Notes: a model not told the origin generated them from the letters alone. Shown: positions 1 through 9,968, counted from the first letter of the stretch. The stretch is 64,000 nucleotides of DNA from Amphiplicatus metriothermophilus (GCF_900199215.1 NZ_FZQA01000006.1:62001-126000); one strand, 5' to 3'. Made by a program: numbers and translations.

Positions 1-2
1 CG

Positions 3-656
3 CTGTCGGTGGGCATCGGCTTCGGCCTGCAGTCGGTCGTCAACAATTTTGTCTCGGGCCTTATCCTGTTGTTCGAACGGCCGATCAAGGCGGGCGACTG
101 GATCATCACCTCCTCGGGCGAGGGTACCGTCAAGAAGATCAGCGTGCGCTCCACCGAGATCGAGACCTTCGACCGTTCTTCCATCATCATTCCGAACTCG
201 GAGCTCATCAGCCAGTCCGTCACCAACTGGACCCACAAGAACAAGATCGGGCGCGTCACCGTGCCGGTGGGGGTCTCCTACAGTTCGGACCCGGAGCTCG
301 TGCGCGACATCCTTCTCAAATGCGCGCGGGAGCATCCGAACGTGCTGCGTTATCCTGAGCCTTTCGTGGTGTGGAAGGATTTCGGAGCCTCCTCGCTCGA
401 CTTCGAAATCCGGGCCTATATTCGCGACATCGGCATGGGGCTGTCGGTCCGCACCGATCTGCGCTTCGCGATTTTCAGGGCGCTCAAGGAAGCCGGCGTT
501 GAAATTCCCTTCCCGCAGCGCGATCTTCATATCAAGACCATGCCGGGAACGGCGCCGCTCGGCGCCCAGGGGCAGCCGGCCGCGGCAAAGCCCGACAGCC
601 CGGGGGCGGGTCCGCCGGCGCCGAAAGGCGAACCCGATCTTGCGGAGGACGACTGA
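3..656 (+). CDS. Mechanosensitive ion channel, MscS family (5'-partial)
   Basis: C-terminal 217 residues of a small-conductance mechanosensitive channel; the N-terminal membrane helices lie left of the window. The visible part begins in the glycine-rich pore-lining TM3 (GIGFGLQSVVNNFVSG) and continues into the beta domain (LLFERPIKAGDWI, then GTVKKISVRSTEIETFD, the PNSE loop and the TNWT segment) and the alpha/beta cytoplasmic vestibule. This order is typical of MscS-type proteins, which sit in the inner membrane and release solutes on hypo-osmotic shock. The tail after about residue 180 is proline/alanine-rich and probably disordered. The stop codon overlaps the start of the next gene by one base, suggesting co-transcription. 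Subfamily cannot be set without the N-terminus. Confidence 0.9.
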   Translation: MSVGIGFGLQSVVNNFVSGLILLFERPIKAGDWIITSSGEGTVKKISVRSTEIETFDRSSIIIPNSELISQSVTNWTHKNKIGRVTVPVGVSYSSDPELVRDILLKCAREHPNVLRYPEPFVVWKDFGASSLDFEIRAYIRDIGMGLSVRTDLRFAIFRALKEAGVEIPFPQRDLHIKTMPGTAPLGAQGQPAAAKPDSPGAGPPAPKGEPDLAEDD

Positions 657-1375
657 TGACGGGCGGGCGCGAAGGCGTGCAAGGCTTCGTCATCGACCCG
701 CCGGCGGTTCCGTCGGTTCCGGTCGAGGGCGGGGGCCGGTTTCCCGTGCGGCGCATCTTTTGCGTGGGGAAGAATTACGCCGAGCATGTGCGCGAGATGG
801 GCGCCGACCCGCGCGAGTCGCCGCCGGTGTTTTTCGCCAAGCCGGCCGACGCCGTAGTCGAATCCGGCGCGACGATCCCATATCCGCCTGGTACGGATAA
901 TCTGCATTATGAAGGAGAGCTCGTGCTGGCGTTGCGGGCGGGCGGGCGCGACATCGCTTCCGTCGAAGAGGCGGATAAGCTCGTCTTCGGTTTCGCGGCC
1001 GGCTGCGACCTGACCCGGCGCGATCTTCAGGCGGCGGCCAAGCACGCCGGCGCGCCGTGGGACGCGGCCAAGGCGTTCGACCGTTCGGCGCCCGTCGGCG
1101 CCGTCGCCCGCAAGGAAGATCGACCGCTTGGCGAGGACGCGCGTCTCGTTCTTTCCGTTAACGGAGAGGTTCGTCAGGCCGCCGCCCTGAGCGAGATGAT
1201 CTGGTCGCCCGCCGAGATCCTCATGGCGCTGTCGCGCCTGTTCGAGCTTAAGCCCGGCGATCTCGTCTTCACCGGCACGCCCGCGGGCGTCGGCCCGCTC
1301 TATCCCGCCGATGAGGTCGAGGTCCGCGTCGGCGCGCTGCCGGCCCTCGGCTTTTCCATTGCCGGGGGCGATTGA
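656..1375 (+). CDS. Fumarylacetoacetate hydrolase (FAH) family protein
   Basis: 239-residue single-domain FAH-fold enzyme. The N-terminal RRIFCVGKNYAEHVREMG segment and the HYEGELVLAL segment, which carries the metal-binding acidic residues, are characteristic of the FAHD1/acylpyruvase/fumarylpyruvate hydrolase group. The conserved GCDLTRRDLQ stretch and the late FTGTPAGVGPL segment are also present. Members cleave or decarboxylate 2-oxo-diacids or acylpyruvates with a Mg2+ or Mn2+ centre in the cytoplasm. Length fits the short FAHD1-like type rather than eukaryotic FAH. The ATG overlaps the stop of the MscS gene. The exact substrate cannot be told from the sequence, and no aromatic-degradation genes are next to it. 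Confidence 0.85.
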   Translation: MTGGREGVQGFVIDPPAVPSVPVEGGGRFPVRRIFCVGKNYAEHVREMGADPRESPPVFFAKPADAVVESGATIPYPPGTDNLHYEGELVLALRAGGRDIASVEEADKLVFGFAAGCDLTRRDLQAAAKHAGAPWDAAKAFDRSAPVGAVARKEDRPLGEDARLVLSVNGEVRQAAALSEMIWSPAEILMALSRLFELKPGDLVFTGTPAGVGPLYPADEVEVRVGALPALGFSIAGGD

Positions 1376-1409
1376 ACTCCGGCGCTGTGTGACCCTGCAT
1401 GATCTTCAT

Positions 1410-1883
1410 ATGATGAACCAGCCTGAAAAAACCGCCCGCTACGCCGAGGCCGAAAAAGAAATCGCCGCCGTTCTGGAAGGCGAGACCAATCTCGTCGCGC
1501 GCATGGCGACGATCGCGACCATCCTTCATCACGCGTTCGACCATTACTTGTGGACCGGCTTTTATCTGGTCGACCCGGAAAAGCCTGACGATCTCGTCAT
1601 CGGTCCCTATCAGGGCGCGCTGGGCTGCCTGCGCATTCCGTTCGGCAAGGGCGTGTGCGGAACGGCGGCCGCCCGGCGCGAGACGGTGATCGTCGGGGAC
1701 GTGCACGAATTTCCCGGCCATATCGCCTGCGACGCGCGCTCGCAATCCGAGATCGTTGTTCCGACGTTCGACCGGCAGGGCCGCCTCATCGCCGTTTTCG
1801 ACGTCGACAGCGACCGCAAAGCGATGTTTGATGAGGCGGACAAGACCGGCCTCGAACGCATACTGAAAGGAGCGGCGTCATGA
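1410..1883 (+). CDS. msrC: Free methionine-(R)-sulfoxide reductase, GAF domain
   Basis: About 157-residue GAF-domain protein of the fRMsr (YebR/MsrC) family, which reduces free L-methionine-(R)-sulfoxide using thioredoxin. The three family cysteines are visible: C73 in GALGCLRIP, C83 in GKGVCGTAA and C107 in HIACDARSQSEI. The WTGFYL and LIAVFDVDS segments are also typical. Start chosen at the ATG at 1410; an ATG immediately follows at 1413. Reading frames further upstream encode proline/arginine-rich sequence unlike the family. Its stop overlaps the next ATG (ATGA), so the two are probably translationally coupled. Confidence 0.9.
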   Translation: MMNQPEKTARYAEAEKEIAAVLEGETNLVARMATIATILHHAFDHYLWTGFYLVDPEKPDDLVIGPYQGALGCLRIPFGKGVCGTAAARRETVIVGDVHEFPGHIACDARSQSEIVVPTFDRQGRLIAVFDVDSDRKAMFDEADKTGLERILKGAAS

Positions 1884-2299
1884 CGAATGCGGAGCTTTGG
1901 CTCTTCAGCGCGGTTCTGGCGCAGATCGCGCTGACCGCGGTTCTGTATCTTGCGTTGGTTCGTGCGCGGTTTTCGGTTCCCAAGGCGGAGCTGCGCCCGG
2001 AGATGGCCTACGATCAGGCCGCCTGGCCGACGAAGGCCCGGCAGGTCTCGAACGCGGTCATCAGCCAGTTCGAACTGCCGGTTCTGTTCTACGCCGGGGC
2101 GCTCTTCGCCTTCGTCCTCGGCGCGGCGAGCTGGACGCTCGTCGCGCTCGCCTGGGCCTTCGTGGCGACCCGCGTCGTTCACGCCGTCATTCACACGGGC
2201 AAGAACGTCATCATGCCCCGCTTTTTCATATTCCTGGCCGGGTTCCTCCTCCTGATCGCGTTCTGGATCGCGCTCGCCGTCAGGGCGTTGGGGGCCTGA
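1880..2299 (+). CDS. MAPEG family membrane protein
   Basis: 139-residue integral membrane protein with four predicted hydrophobic segments (about residues 5-26, 62-82, 85-105 and 113-135). The central QVSNAVISQFELPVLFYAGALFA-type stretch and the RVVHAVIHT turn are typical of the MAPEG superfamily (membrane-associated proteins in eicosanoid and glutathione metabolism). Bacterial members are mostly of unknown substrate; some have glutathione transferase activity. The ATGA overlap with msrC puts it in the same transcript. Its 3' end overlaps the stop of the convergent metallopeptidase gene by 20 bases. Confidence 0.82.
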   Translation: MTNAELWLFSAVLAQIALTAVLYLALVRARFSVPKAELRPEMAYDQAAWPTKARQVSNAVISQFELPVLFYAGALFAFVLGAASWTLVALAWAFVATRVVHAVIHTGKNVIMPRFFIFLAGFLLLIAFWIALAVRALGA

Positions 2300-3677
2300 G
2301 CTTCTCGCGCCGGTCGAGGACGTATCCTGCGCCGCCGAGACCGGCGCGAAGGAAGGCGGCGGGGTCGGGCTGCGGCGTCGTCGCCAGCGACTCGGCGAAC
2401 GCCGCCGCGAACGGCGCGCCCGTTTCTCGGGCTACGGAGAGAAAAGTCTCCTGGTTCGCCGGCGCGCCGCTTTTCAGCCGCTCGCGATAAGCGGTCCAGA
2501 CATCGAAAAGATCGCTCGCGCCGTCGCCGGCGCGCCTGGTTTCCGCGTCGATGGCGAGGTGAATCAAAAGACCGCAGGCGTAGTAATTTCCGAACGCTCC
2601 TGCTCGCGCCGAAGCATTGAGCGGCTCGCCTTCAAGGGCCGTCAGGCCCGCCGCGCAGGCGTCGAATGCAGACCGGATTCGATCCTTGACATATCCTGGC
2701 TCGACCGCGCCGAGCTCGACGAGCGCGAGGGCAGCGAGCGCTTCGGCGCCGCCTTCATGGATCCACGCCTGATCGGTGTTGAAGACGCCGGCCAATCCCT
2801 CCTGCTGGAACAGGTGCGCGGCTTCGTGGGCGAAAAACCACGGAAGCAGGTCGTTGAGGGCTTCGGCCGCGCTTTCCGCCCATTTCTCCCCGTAGAGATG
2901 AATGAAGATCTGATCCGGCAGCGTTCCGCCCTGATGGCTGAACCCGCTGCCGGGCGGCGGATCGGGGTCGAGCGAGGCGAACAGCATCGGCTTTCGCGCC
3001 AGCGCGCCGAGGCGTTCGGCGAACAGGTCCGTCAGGAGCGGCAGCAGGGCGTCGAGGGCCTCGCGGGCTTCTGCGGGAAAGCCGGAGTCGACGACGGCGA
3101 TGAAATGGTCCGTCTCCATCGGATCGGCGTCGCCGACATAGACGTTCCGGCCGTCGCCCCTGCTTGCGAACGTGGTTTCGCCCTCATGAATCCGCCCCGA
3201 GACGATCGCCCGTTCGCCCGCGGGCGGGACGAGCGCGATCGGCTAGGAATCGATTTCAGGGCACGGCGCGGCGCCGGGGCAGGCGTGGAACTGTCCCGTG
3301 TGAATGAGCAGTCCGCCGTCGCTGAACGGCGAGAACGGCGCGTAATCTTTCGGCAAATGACGATAGCGGGCCGGAACGTCGAAGGCGGCGCGCCGGAACG
3401 CGGCGCCGTCCTTGCGCCGCACGAAGCTCTCCCCGTCGACGTGCGCGATCTCCAATGCCTCGTCGGCAGGCTTCCAATGGCGCGCGCGCCAGTCGTTCGG
3501 AATCCGCACGAAGCCCATTCGCGTCGCCGGGCTCGCCAATTCATATTCGACCCGCCAGAATCCGCCTTCGCCGGGCGCCAGCCGAATGCGCGGCGCAGAG
3601 GCGTCATCGCCGGCGGCGCCGTCTGACGGCGCGAGCGCGACGCCCGCCGCGAAAACAAGGGCCGCCAGCATTCGCAT
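2280..3677 (-). pseudogene. Secreted gluzincin-like metallopeptidase gene interrupted by an in-frame TAG
   Basis: One reading frame of about 465 codons with a single internal TAG at 3243-3245 (codon 145). Before it: start ATG at 3677 preceded by GGGAGG, then a signal peptide (MRMLAALVFAAGVALA). After it, with no shift of frame, 320 further codons contain HEAAH (H284, E285, H288) followed 19 residues later by IHEGGAE. This is the zinc-site layout of gluzincin peptidases such as M1/M61. The sequence just after the TAG (PIALVPPAGERAIVSG) reads as normal coding sequence, so the stop looks like a point mutation or an error rather than a real gene end. As written, the product would be a 144-residue fragment without the catalytic site. 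No internal start just after the TAG has a good ribosome site. Substrate unknown. Confidence 0.75.
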
Positions 3678-3780
3678 GTTCGATCCTCCCGCTTGTGAAC
3701 ATGAGCATTCCGGACGGACCTGATTCCCGCCAGGGGCGGGGCGTTCAACGACCATGCGGCGAACGGAGCGAAACCGGCGA

Positions 3781-4308
3781 TCAATCGTCGTCGCGGTCGC
3801 CGCTGTTGCTCCGGCGCAGAGCCGTCTTGGCGTTTTCGATATGGCGACGCACGGTGACCGGGTTGTCGAGGTCGGGAAGCTCGATCACGCCGACGCCGGT
3901 GCCGCGCAGGACAAGCTTGCCGTAGCCGAAAATCCGTCCCAGGATCGACTGGTGCAGGGTGATTTCCTCGATCTTGTTGAGGCTCACCTCCTGCGTGTCG
4001 CGCTTGATCCAGCCGCGCTTGTAGACGAAGCGATAGCTCGTCACCACGAACTCCGTCGTCCACAGCATGATGAGATGGCTGAGCAGGATCAGCGCGCCGC
4101 AGGCGAAGCCGATCCAGGCGGCCCACCAGCCGAAAGTCAACCTCGTCGCCGGTATTTCGGCGAAATACTGCAGATAGACGTACATCGCCAGCGGGGCCGA
4201 GCCGATCGCGAACCACAGAATGGGAAAGAAGCTGTAAGTCCAGTTGAAATGCGCCCGGTAGACGATCTCCTCGCCCCCCGCCAGCGTGCTTTCGACATAC
4301 CCCGCCAT
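3781..4308 (-). CDS. Bacterial PH domain membrane protein (bPH2/YdbS-like)
   Basis: Roughly 175-residue membrane protein. Two hydrophobic spans (about residues 25-47 and 60-82) are followed by a compact beta-rich domain: TTEFVVTSYRFVYKRGW, then VSLNKIEEITLHQSILGRIFGYG, then GVIELPDLDNPV. This is the layout of bacterial PH (bPH2) proteins, where a short membrane anchor precedes a domain reading VT..R...K.G.......I..I..I......I..YG. The function of the family is unclear (envelope stress or membrane organisation has been proposed). Start placed at the ATG at 4308; a GTG lies two codons upstream. The tail is acidic (SGDRDDD). It diverges from ettA. Confidence 0.8.
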   Translation of the reverse strand: MAGYVESTLAGGEEIVYRAHFNWTYSFFPILWFAIGSAPLAMYVYLQYFAEIPATRLTFGWWAAWIGFACGALILLSHLIMLWTTEFVVTSYRFVYKRGWIKRDTQEVSLNKIEEITLHQSILGRIFGYGKLVLRGTGVGVIELPDLDNPVTVRRHIENAKTALRRSNSGDRDDD

Positions 4309-4475
4309 CGACACCCCGCCCGCTGCTCGTTTCGCCCCGCGACAGCCCTATATACCGGCAGGCGCCGCCGCGGCGAAGCCCCGCCGCGTTGAAACGACGC
4401 CCGCGTCGCGATAAGACGCGCGGCTGTTTTCTCCCGTTCGAACCATAGCCCGCTTGAGGAGCCCGCGCACCCGCC

Positions 4476-6143
<1,668 letters not shown>

Positions 6144-6149
6144 AGGGCC

Positions 6150-6202
6150 AGGGTAAAAACTCGATTATCCCGCGACCAGCGCGATAATGGTGTTTTGACC
6201 CT
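6150..6202. repeat. Imperfect inverted repeat between ettA and vapC
   Basis: Two arms of about 24 bases, 6150-6174 and 6180-6202, separated by ACCAG. The left arm begins AGGGTAAAAACTCGATTATC; the reverse complement of the right arm begins AGGGTCAAAACACCATTATC, 17 of 20 positions identical before a shared GCG. It starts six bases after the ettA stop and ends within the vapC stop codon. It could act as a two-way transcription terminator or be a small dispersed palindromic element; no second copy was noticed in this window. Confidence 0.6.
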
Positions 6203-6617
6203 AAGGCTCGCGGAACGGATTGACGATCTCTACGCCGTCCACGACCTGACCATGCGACAGGTCTTCCGTGTAGAGCGTTTTGCATTTCGCATGCCGCGCC
6301 GCAGCGAGAACCAGGCAGTCCCATAGGGAAAAGCCGCGCGCGCTCTTGATCGCGAGCGCGGCCTCAAGAAGCGCGAGCGAGTTCTCGACGACCTGAAATC
6401 TGCGCCAGACTGCAATCAAGGCGCAGGCTTCATCATGGGTTAGGCGGCTGGCCTTCGTCGCACGGGTCGCCTGAACATAGAATTCCTGAAGGACCTGGAC
6501 GGAGAGGACACAATCAGCGCGGCGAAGGAGCGTTTCGGCTCGCGCGCGCTTTTTCCTGTCGCCGGGCGTCAGGCTGATCGAGTAGACAAGGACGTTAGTG
6601 TCCAGGAAGACGGGCAC
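6201..6617 (-). CDS. vapC: PIN-domain ribonuclease toxin, VapC family
   Basis: 138-residue PIN-domain protein. The acidic active-site residues of the fold are in place: FLDTNVLVYS near the N-terminus, the Glu in QVLQEFYVQA, the Asp in GFSLWDCLVLAAA and the acidic YTEDLSHG. VapC-type toxins are Mg2+-dependent RNases that cut tRNA or rRNA when released from the antitoxin. Translation starts at GTG (6617), three bases after the antitoxin stop, with GGAGA inside the antitoxin gene as ribosome site. The next gene upstream is its cognate ribbon-helix-helix antitoxin. The RNA target cannot be told from sequence. Confidence 0.9.
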   Translation of the reverse strand: MPVFLDTNVLVYSISLTPGDRKKRARAETLLRRADCVLSVQVLQEFYVQATRATKASRLTHDEACALIAVWRRFQVVENSLALLEAALAIKSARGFSLWDCLVLAAARHAKCKTLYTEDLSHGQVVDGVEIVNPFREP

Positions 6618-6620
6618 CCG

Positions 6621-6863
6621 TCAGCGATCTCCGGCGCGATCGTAGAGCTCCTCGCGAGACGAGAGGTCGTCGGTGCTGATCCCGCGGATTCGCTTGCGTA
6701 TCTCTTGCTCCAGTCGTTCGAGGCGCTCGAACTCGCTTTCTTCAAAGGCGAGGGACTTCAGAAATTCGCGCACCAGGGCCGAGACGGAAGTGTCGCGTTC
6801 GGCTGCTTTCAGCCGCGCCAGCTTGTAGGTCTCATCATCCACAGTTACTGTGATGTTGCGCAT
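6621..6863 (-). CDS. Ribbon-helix-helix antitoxin of a VapBC-type module
   Basis: 80-residue antitoxin. The N-terminal MRNITVTVDDETYKLARLKAAERDTSVSALVREFL stretch (positions 1-35) has a short beta strand followed by two helices, the MetJ/Arc fold used to bind DNA as a dimer. The C-terminal half is highly charged (EESEFERLERLEQEIRKRI) and is expected to wrap the PIN toxin. It precedes vapC with a three-base gap. A perfect 6+6 palindrome lies just upstream of its start codon, consistent with autoregulation by the toxin-antitoxin complex. Confidence 0.87.
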   Translation of the reverse strand: MRNITVTVDDETYKLARLKAAERDTSVSALVREFLKSLAFEESEFERLERLEQEIRKRIRGISTDDLSSREELYDRAGDR

Positions 6864-6866
6864 GAT

Positions 6867-6881
6867 CGCACAGTATGTGCG
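6867..6881. promoter_or_regulatory. Palindromic operator candidate for the toxin-antitoxin operon
   Basis: CGCACAGTATGTGCG: perfect inverted repeat with six-base arms (CGCACA/TGTGCG) around GTA. It ends three bases upstream of the antitoxin ATG and covers the place where a ribosome site would be. Ribbon-helix-helix antitoxins typically bind such short palindromes to repress their own operon; binding here is inferred. Confidence 0.55.
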
Positions 6882-6966
6882 GGCCTGTCGCCGGTCAAGC
6901 CGCCGCGATTGACGCGCGCCGCGTATCGCGGGAGATCAGCAGAACCGCATCGGAAAGGGCCCATCC

Positions 6967-8258
6967 GTGAGAGAACCGCTCGCAGCCGCTTTGTTTTTCG
7001 CCGCCGCCTGCGCCGCGCCGGCATTCGCCGCGCCTGCCTATCTCGTCGCCGACTCCATGATCGACCCGGCTTCGGGGCGCGTCGTCGCCGCGCCCGCCGT
7101 CATCATCGAGGACGGCGCGATCGTCGCCGTGGGCGAGCAGGCGAGCTTAGCCCGCCCGGAAGGCGCCGAACTCATCGATCTTTCCGGCAAGACCATCCTG
7201 CCGGGCTTCATCGACATGCACGCGCATCTCGTCGGCGACGCCTCCGTCGGGGGCTATAACGCGCTCGCCTTCTCGAAGCATCACCACACCATTCACGGCG
7301 TCGCCAATGCGCGCGCGACGCTGCTGGCGGGCTTCACGACCGTGCGCAATGTGGGGGCGGACGACTATGCGGACGTAGCCCTGCGCGACGCCATAGCGGC
7401 GGGAACCGTGCCCGGTCCGCGCATGTTCGTTTCCGGCCCGCCTGTCGGCATCATCGGCGGGCACTGCTCGGACAACAACCTTCTGCCGCCGGAATATGAG
7501 GATTACGGCGCGAACGTCGCCACAGGCCCGTGGGAGATGCGCGCGAAAGTCCGCGCCAACATCAAATACGGCGTCGATCTCATCAAGACCTGCTCGACCG
7601 GCGGGGTCTTCTCCAAGGGCACGAGCCTGGGCGCCGCGCAGGGGACCGTCGAGGAGCTGACCGCGATCGTCGAAGAGGCCCACGCCCGCGGCCTCAAGGT
7701 CGCCGCCCACGCTCACGGCAATGAGGGAATCAAGAACGCGCTGCGCGCCGGCGTCGACACCATCGAACATGCGAGCTTCCTCGACGACGAGGCGATCCGC
7801 ATGGCCAGGCGTCAGGGCGTCTATCTGTCGATGGACATCTACAACACCGAATACACCCTCGCCGAAGGCGAAAAGAAGGGCGTGCTCCAGGAATCGCTCG
7901 ACAAGGAGCGCGAGGTCGGAACGATCCAGCGCGAAAGCTTCACGAAGGCGGTGAGGGCCGGCGCCAAAGTCGTCTTCGGCTCCGACAGCGGGGTCTATCC
8001 GCATGGCGACAACGCGAAGCAGTTCTCGCGCATGGTCCGCTTCGGCATGACGCCGATCAGGCGATAGAAGCGGCGACGACGCTTGCGGCCGAGGCGCTCG
8101 GGCAGGGCGACAAGCTCGGGCGCATCGCGCCGGGCTACGCCGCCGACATCGTCGCCGTCGAAGGCGATCCGCTGGCGGACATCTCGGTTCTTGAGAACGT
8201 CGATTTCGTGATGAAAGAGGGCGTCGTATACAAACGAGATGGAACGCCGGTCCCCTAA
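6967..8258 (+). pseudogene. Secreted amidohydrolase (imidazolonepropionase/prolidase-like), frameshifted
   Basis: Amidohydrolase-superfamily gene read in two frames. Frame one runs from GTG 6967 (GGAAAGGG upstream) through a signal peptide (residues 1-22, cleaved after AFA), HxH metal site MHAH (H85, H87), the LIKTCSTGG lysine segment, AHAHGNEG, IEHASF and GSDSGVYPHGDN, then stops at 8065-8067. Family members continue MTP(I/M)QAI-AAT at exactly this point. Here ATGACGCCGATCAGGCGATAG lacks one C after ATC. Restoring it gives QAIEAATTLAAEALG and on to LENVDFVMKEGVVYK, ending at TAA 8256-8258, about 430 residues in total. All metal ligands lie before the lesion, but the C-terminal part of the beta sandwich is lost. 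Single-base error or recent inactivation are both possible. Confidence 0.85.
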
Positions 8259-8450
8259 GCGACGCACGCGCATACGTCGAGCGCACACAGAAAGAAGAGA
8301 CCGCAGCATCGATCGACACGGCGCTGCAGTTTACCACCTATTTCATAACGACGTCGCAGTTCTGGCTGAATCGTCAGAAAAACTACGACTTCGCGTGAAC
8401 CGAATCGGCGAGGGAATCAAGCCGCATCCGGAAAAAGGAAGCGCCGCTTG

Positions 8451-8771
8451 ATGTCCAAGCGGCGCATAATGTATGTCGAGCTTAAATCGGGATACGCCGA
8501 TAACGGTCCCGCGTGGATCGCGCGCGTTAGATTCTCCAAGTCAGGGCGGCGAATATATTTTCACGACAAGCAGCTTCAAGCCGTGAAGGGAGGCGGCCTA
8601 TACGGCGGAAATTACTATGATATCGACACTGGCGAGTATTACTGGGTGTCCGGGCCCAAGAAAGATCAGTCGGACAGGCATTGGGCCGGCAGTGGTCCGG
8701 TTGCTATCGACGAAGATGCTCGTGAAGAATACTATGCTTTGATCGGCAAGCGCGAAGGGCGCAAGACTTAA
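8451..8771 (+). CDS. Small conserved protein of unknown function
   Basis: 106-residue soluble protein reading MSKRRIMYVELKSGY, then GPAWIARVRFSKSGR, GGLYGGNYYDIDTGEYYWVSG and DRHWAGSGPVAIDEDAREEY. I recognise this as a widespread short family of unknown function, sometimes mislabelled as 1-deoxyxylulose-5-phosphate synthase, to which it is not related. It is rich in Gly and aromatic residues with alternating beta-like segments. Start set at ATG 8451; a second ATG at 8469 (MYVELK) is possible. The 190 bases upstream show no gene I can support. The stop lies just beyond the end of the convergent arsM gene, and the two overlap by four bases. Confidence 0.72.
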   Translation: MSKRRIMYVELKSGYADNGPAWIARVRFSKSGRRIYFHDKQLQAVKGGGLYGGNYYDIDTGEYYWVSGPKKDQSDRHWAGSGPVAIDEDAREEYYALIGKREGRKT

Positions 8772-9823
8772 CAGCACGCCCCGCTGGTCGCAGCTTCCGC
8801 ATCGGTCCGGCCGAAGGGCAGGGACGCGCCGCACCCCGGAAAGATCCCATAATGGGTCGACCAGTCGCCGATGAAGTCGAACCAGGGGGCGAAGCGGGAC
8901 TCGCGCAGCATCCGGAACGTGTTGCCGCAGACCGGAAAGATGCGGCCCTTCTCGATGACGTGATGGCTGTCAAGGGCGAAGACCTGCTCGGCGTGCGGCA
9001 GGCCGCCCTTGTAGACGACCGCCTGGCCGTAATCCTCGCAGGCCGGCTCAAGCTCCTCGATGCGGAACAGGCGATAGGTCGCCGAATAAAATCGCGCGGG
9101 CGCGACCCTTTCGGCGAGCGCCGCGTCGCCGATGGCGAGCGGACGGTCTGAAACCAGCCGCGGATCGGGGAACCCCGCCGCTTTCGCCATCTGGAGAAAA
9201 TCGTTCCAGTAAAGCGCGCCGGCGAGGCATTCCCCGTGGGCGATCGGGTCCTCGCGCAGGCTCGCCGGCAGGCGGCGGTCGGCGTAGACGTCGGAGAAAT
9301 AGAATTCTCCGCCCGGCTTCAGCAGCGCGTGCGCGGCGGCGAAAACCGCGCGTTTGTCCGTGCAGAGATTGACGACGCAATTGGAGACGATGACGTCGAA
9401 ACTCGCCTCTTCAAGACCAAGTTCGCTGAGCCGTTCGATGTCTCCCTCCAGGAACGTCACATTCGGCTTGGCATAGCCGTATCGCTCGGCGTGCCAGTCC
9501 TCATGCGCGCGCGCGACGGCGAGTTGCGCCGGGGTCATGTCGACGCCGACGACCGATCCGTTCCCGCCGACGAGGCGCGAGAGCACATAGACGTCCTGCC
9601 CGGCGCCGCAGCCGAGGTCGAGCACGCGGCGGCCCTCCAGCGCGAGCGGCGCGATCAGCCCGCAGCCGTAATAGCGCGCCTTCACCTCCGGATGGACGTC
9701 GCGCAGCGCCTCGCGCAGCCAGGCCGGCGCGGCCTCGAGCGTGCAGCAGGCGTCGGTACGCAGATCGGCGGAGGTCTGCAATCTTTCGCCGTAATATTCC
9801 TGGACGTTCTGCCGGATGTTCAT
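8768..9823 (-). CDS. arsM: Arsenite S-adenosylmethionine methyltransferase
   Basis: 351-residue class I methyltransferase. The SAM motif VLDLGCGAGQDVY is at residues 68-80. The As(III)-binding cysteines of ArsM enzymes have counterparts: C26/C27 (TDACC), C54 (YYGCGL), C149 (VSNCVVNL) and C199 (HGECLAGALY). The protein ends in GACC, a vicinal cysteine pair seen at the end of several ArsM proteins. The enzyme methylates arsenite stepwise to mono-, di- and trimethyl arsenicals. Start placed at ATG 9823, preceded by GGAAGGGCG; an upstream extension adds only charged sequence. No arsR, arsB or arsC is adjacent, so it is an orphan. Confidence 0.9.
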   Translation of the reverse strand: MNIRQNVQEYYGERLQTSADLRTDACCTLEAAPAWLREALRDVHPEVKARYYGCGLIAPLALEGRRVLDLGCGAGQDVYVLSRLVGGNGSVVGVDMTPAQLAVARAHEDWHAERYGYAKPNVTFLEGDIERLSELGLEEASFDVIVSNCVVNLCTDKRAVFAAAHALLKPGGEFYFSDVYADRRLPASLREDPIAHGECLAGALYWNDFLQMAKAAGFPDPRLVSDRPLAIGDAALAERVAPARFYSATYRLFRIEELEPACEDYGQAVVYKGGLPHAEQVFALDSHHVIEKGRIFPVCGNTFRMLRESRFAPWFDFIGDWSTHYGIFPGCGASLPFGRTDAEAATSGACC

Positions 9824-9968
9824 GCCGCGCCCTTCCACTCCGAACTCTCCACGCTTCTTCTGTCGCAATCGCTAGCCCCGGCGCAACGGGCTTGCCGGCG
9901 CCTTATCGCCAATGTGATCCGGCGTGAGACGGCCGCGCGGCCCGACTTTCGCTTCAATCCGGGCTAGG

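Noticed and set aside
8050-8070. Programmed ribosomal frameshift as explanation for the amidohydrolase
   Set aside because: No slippery heptamer or downstream structure; the simple loss of one C explains the data.
8239-8451. 70-codon frame between the amidohydrolase and the small conserved protein
   Set aside because: Overlaps the repaired end of the amidohydrolase, has no ribosome site and an Arg-rich start; coding not supported.
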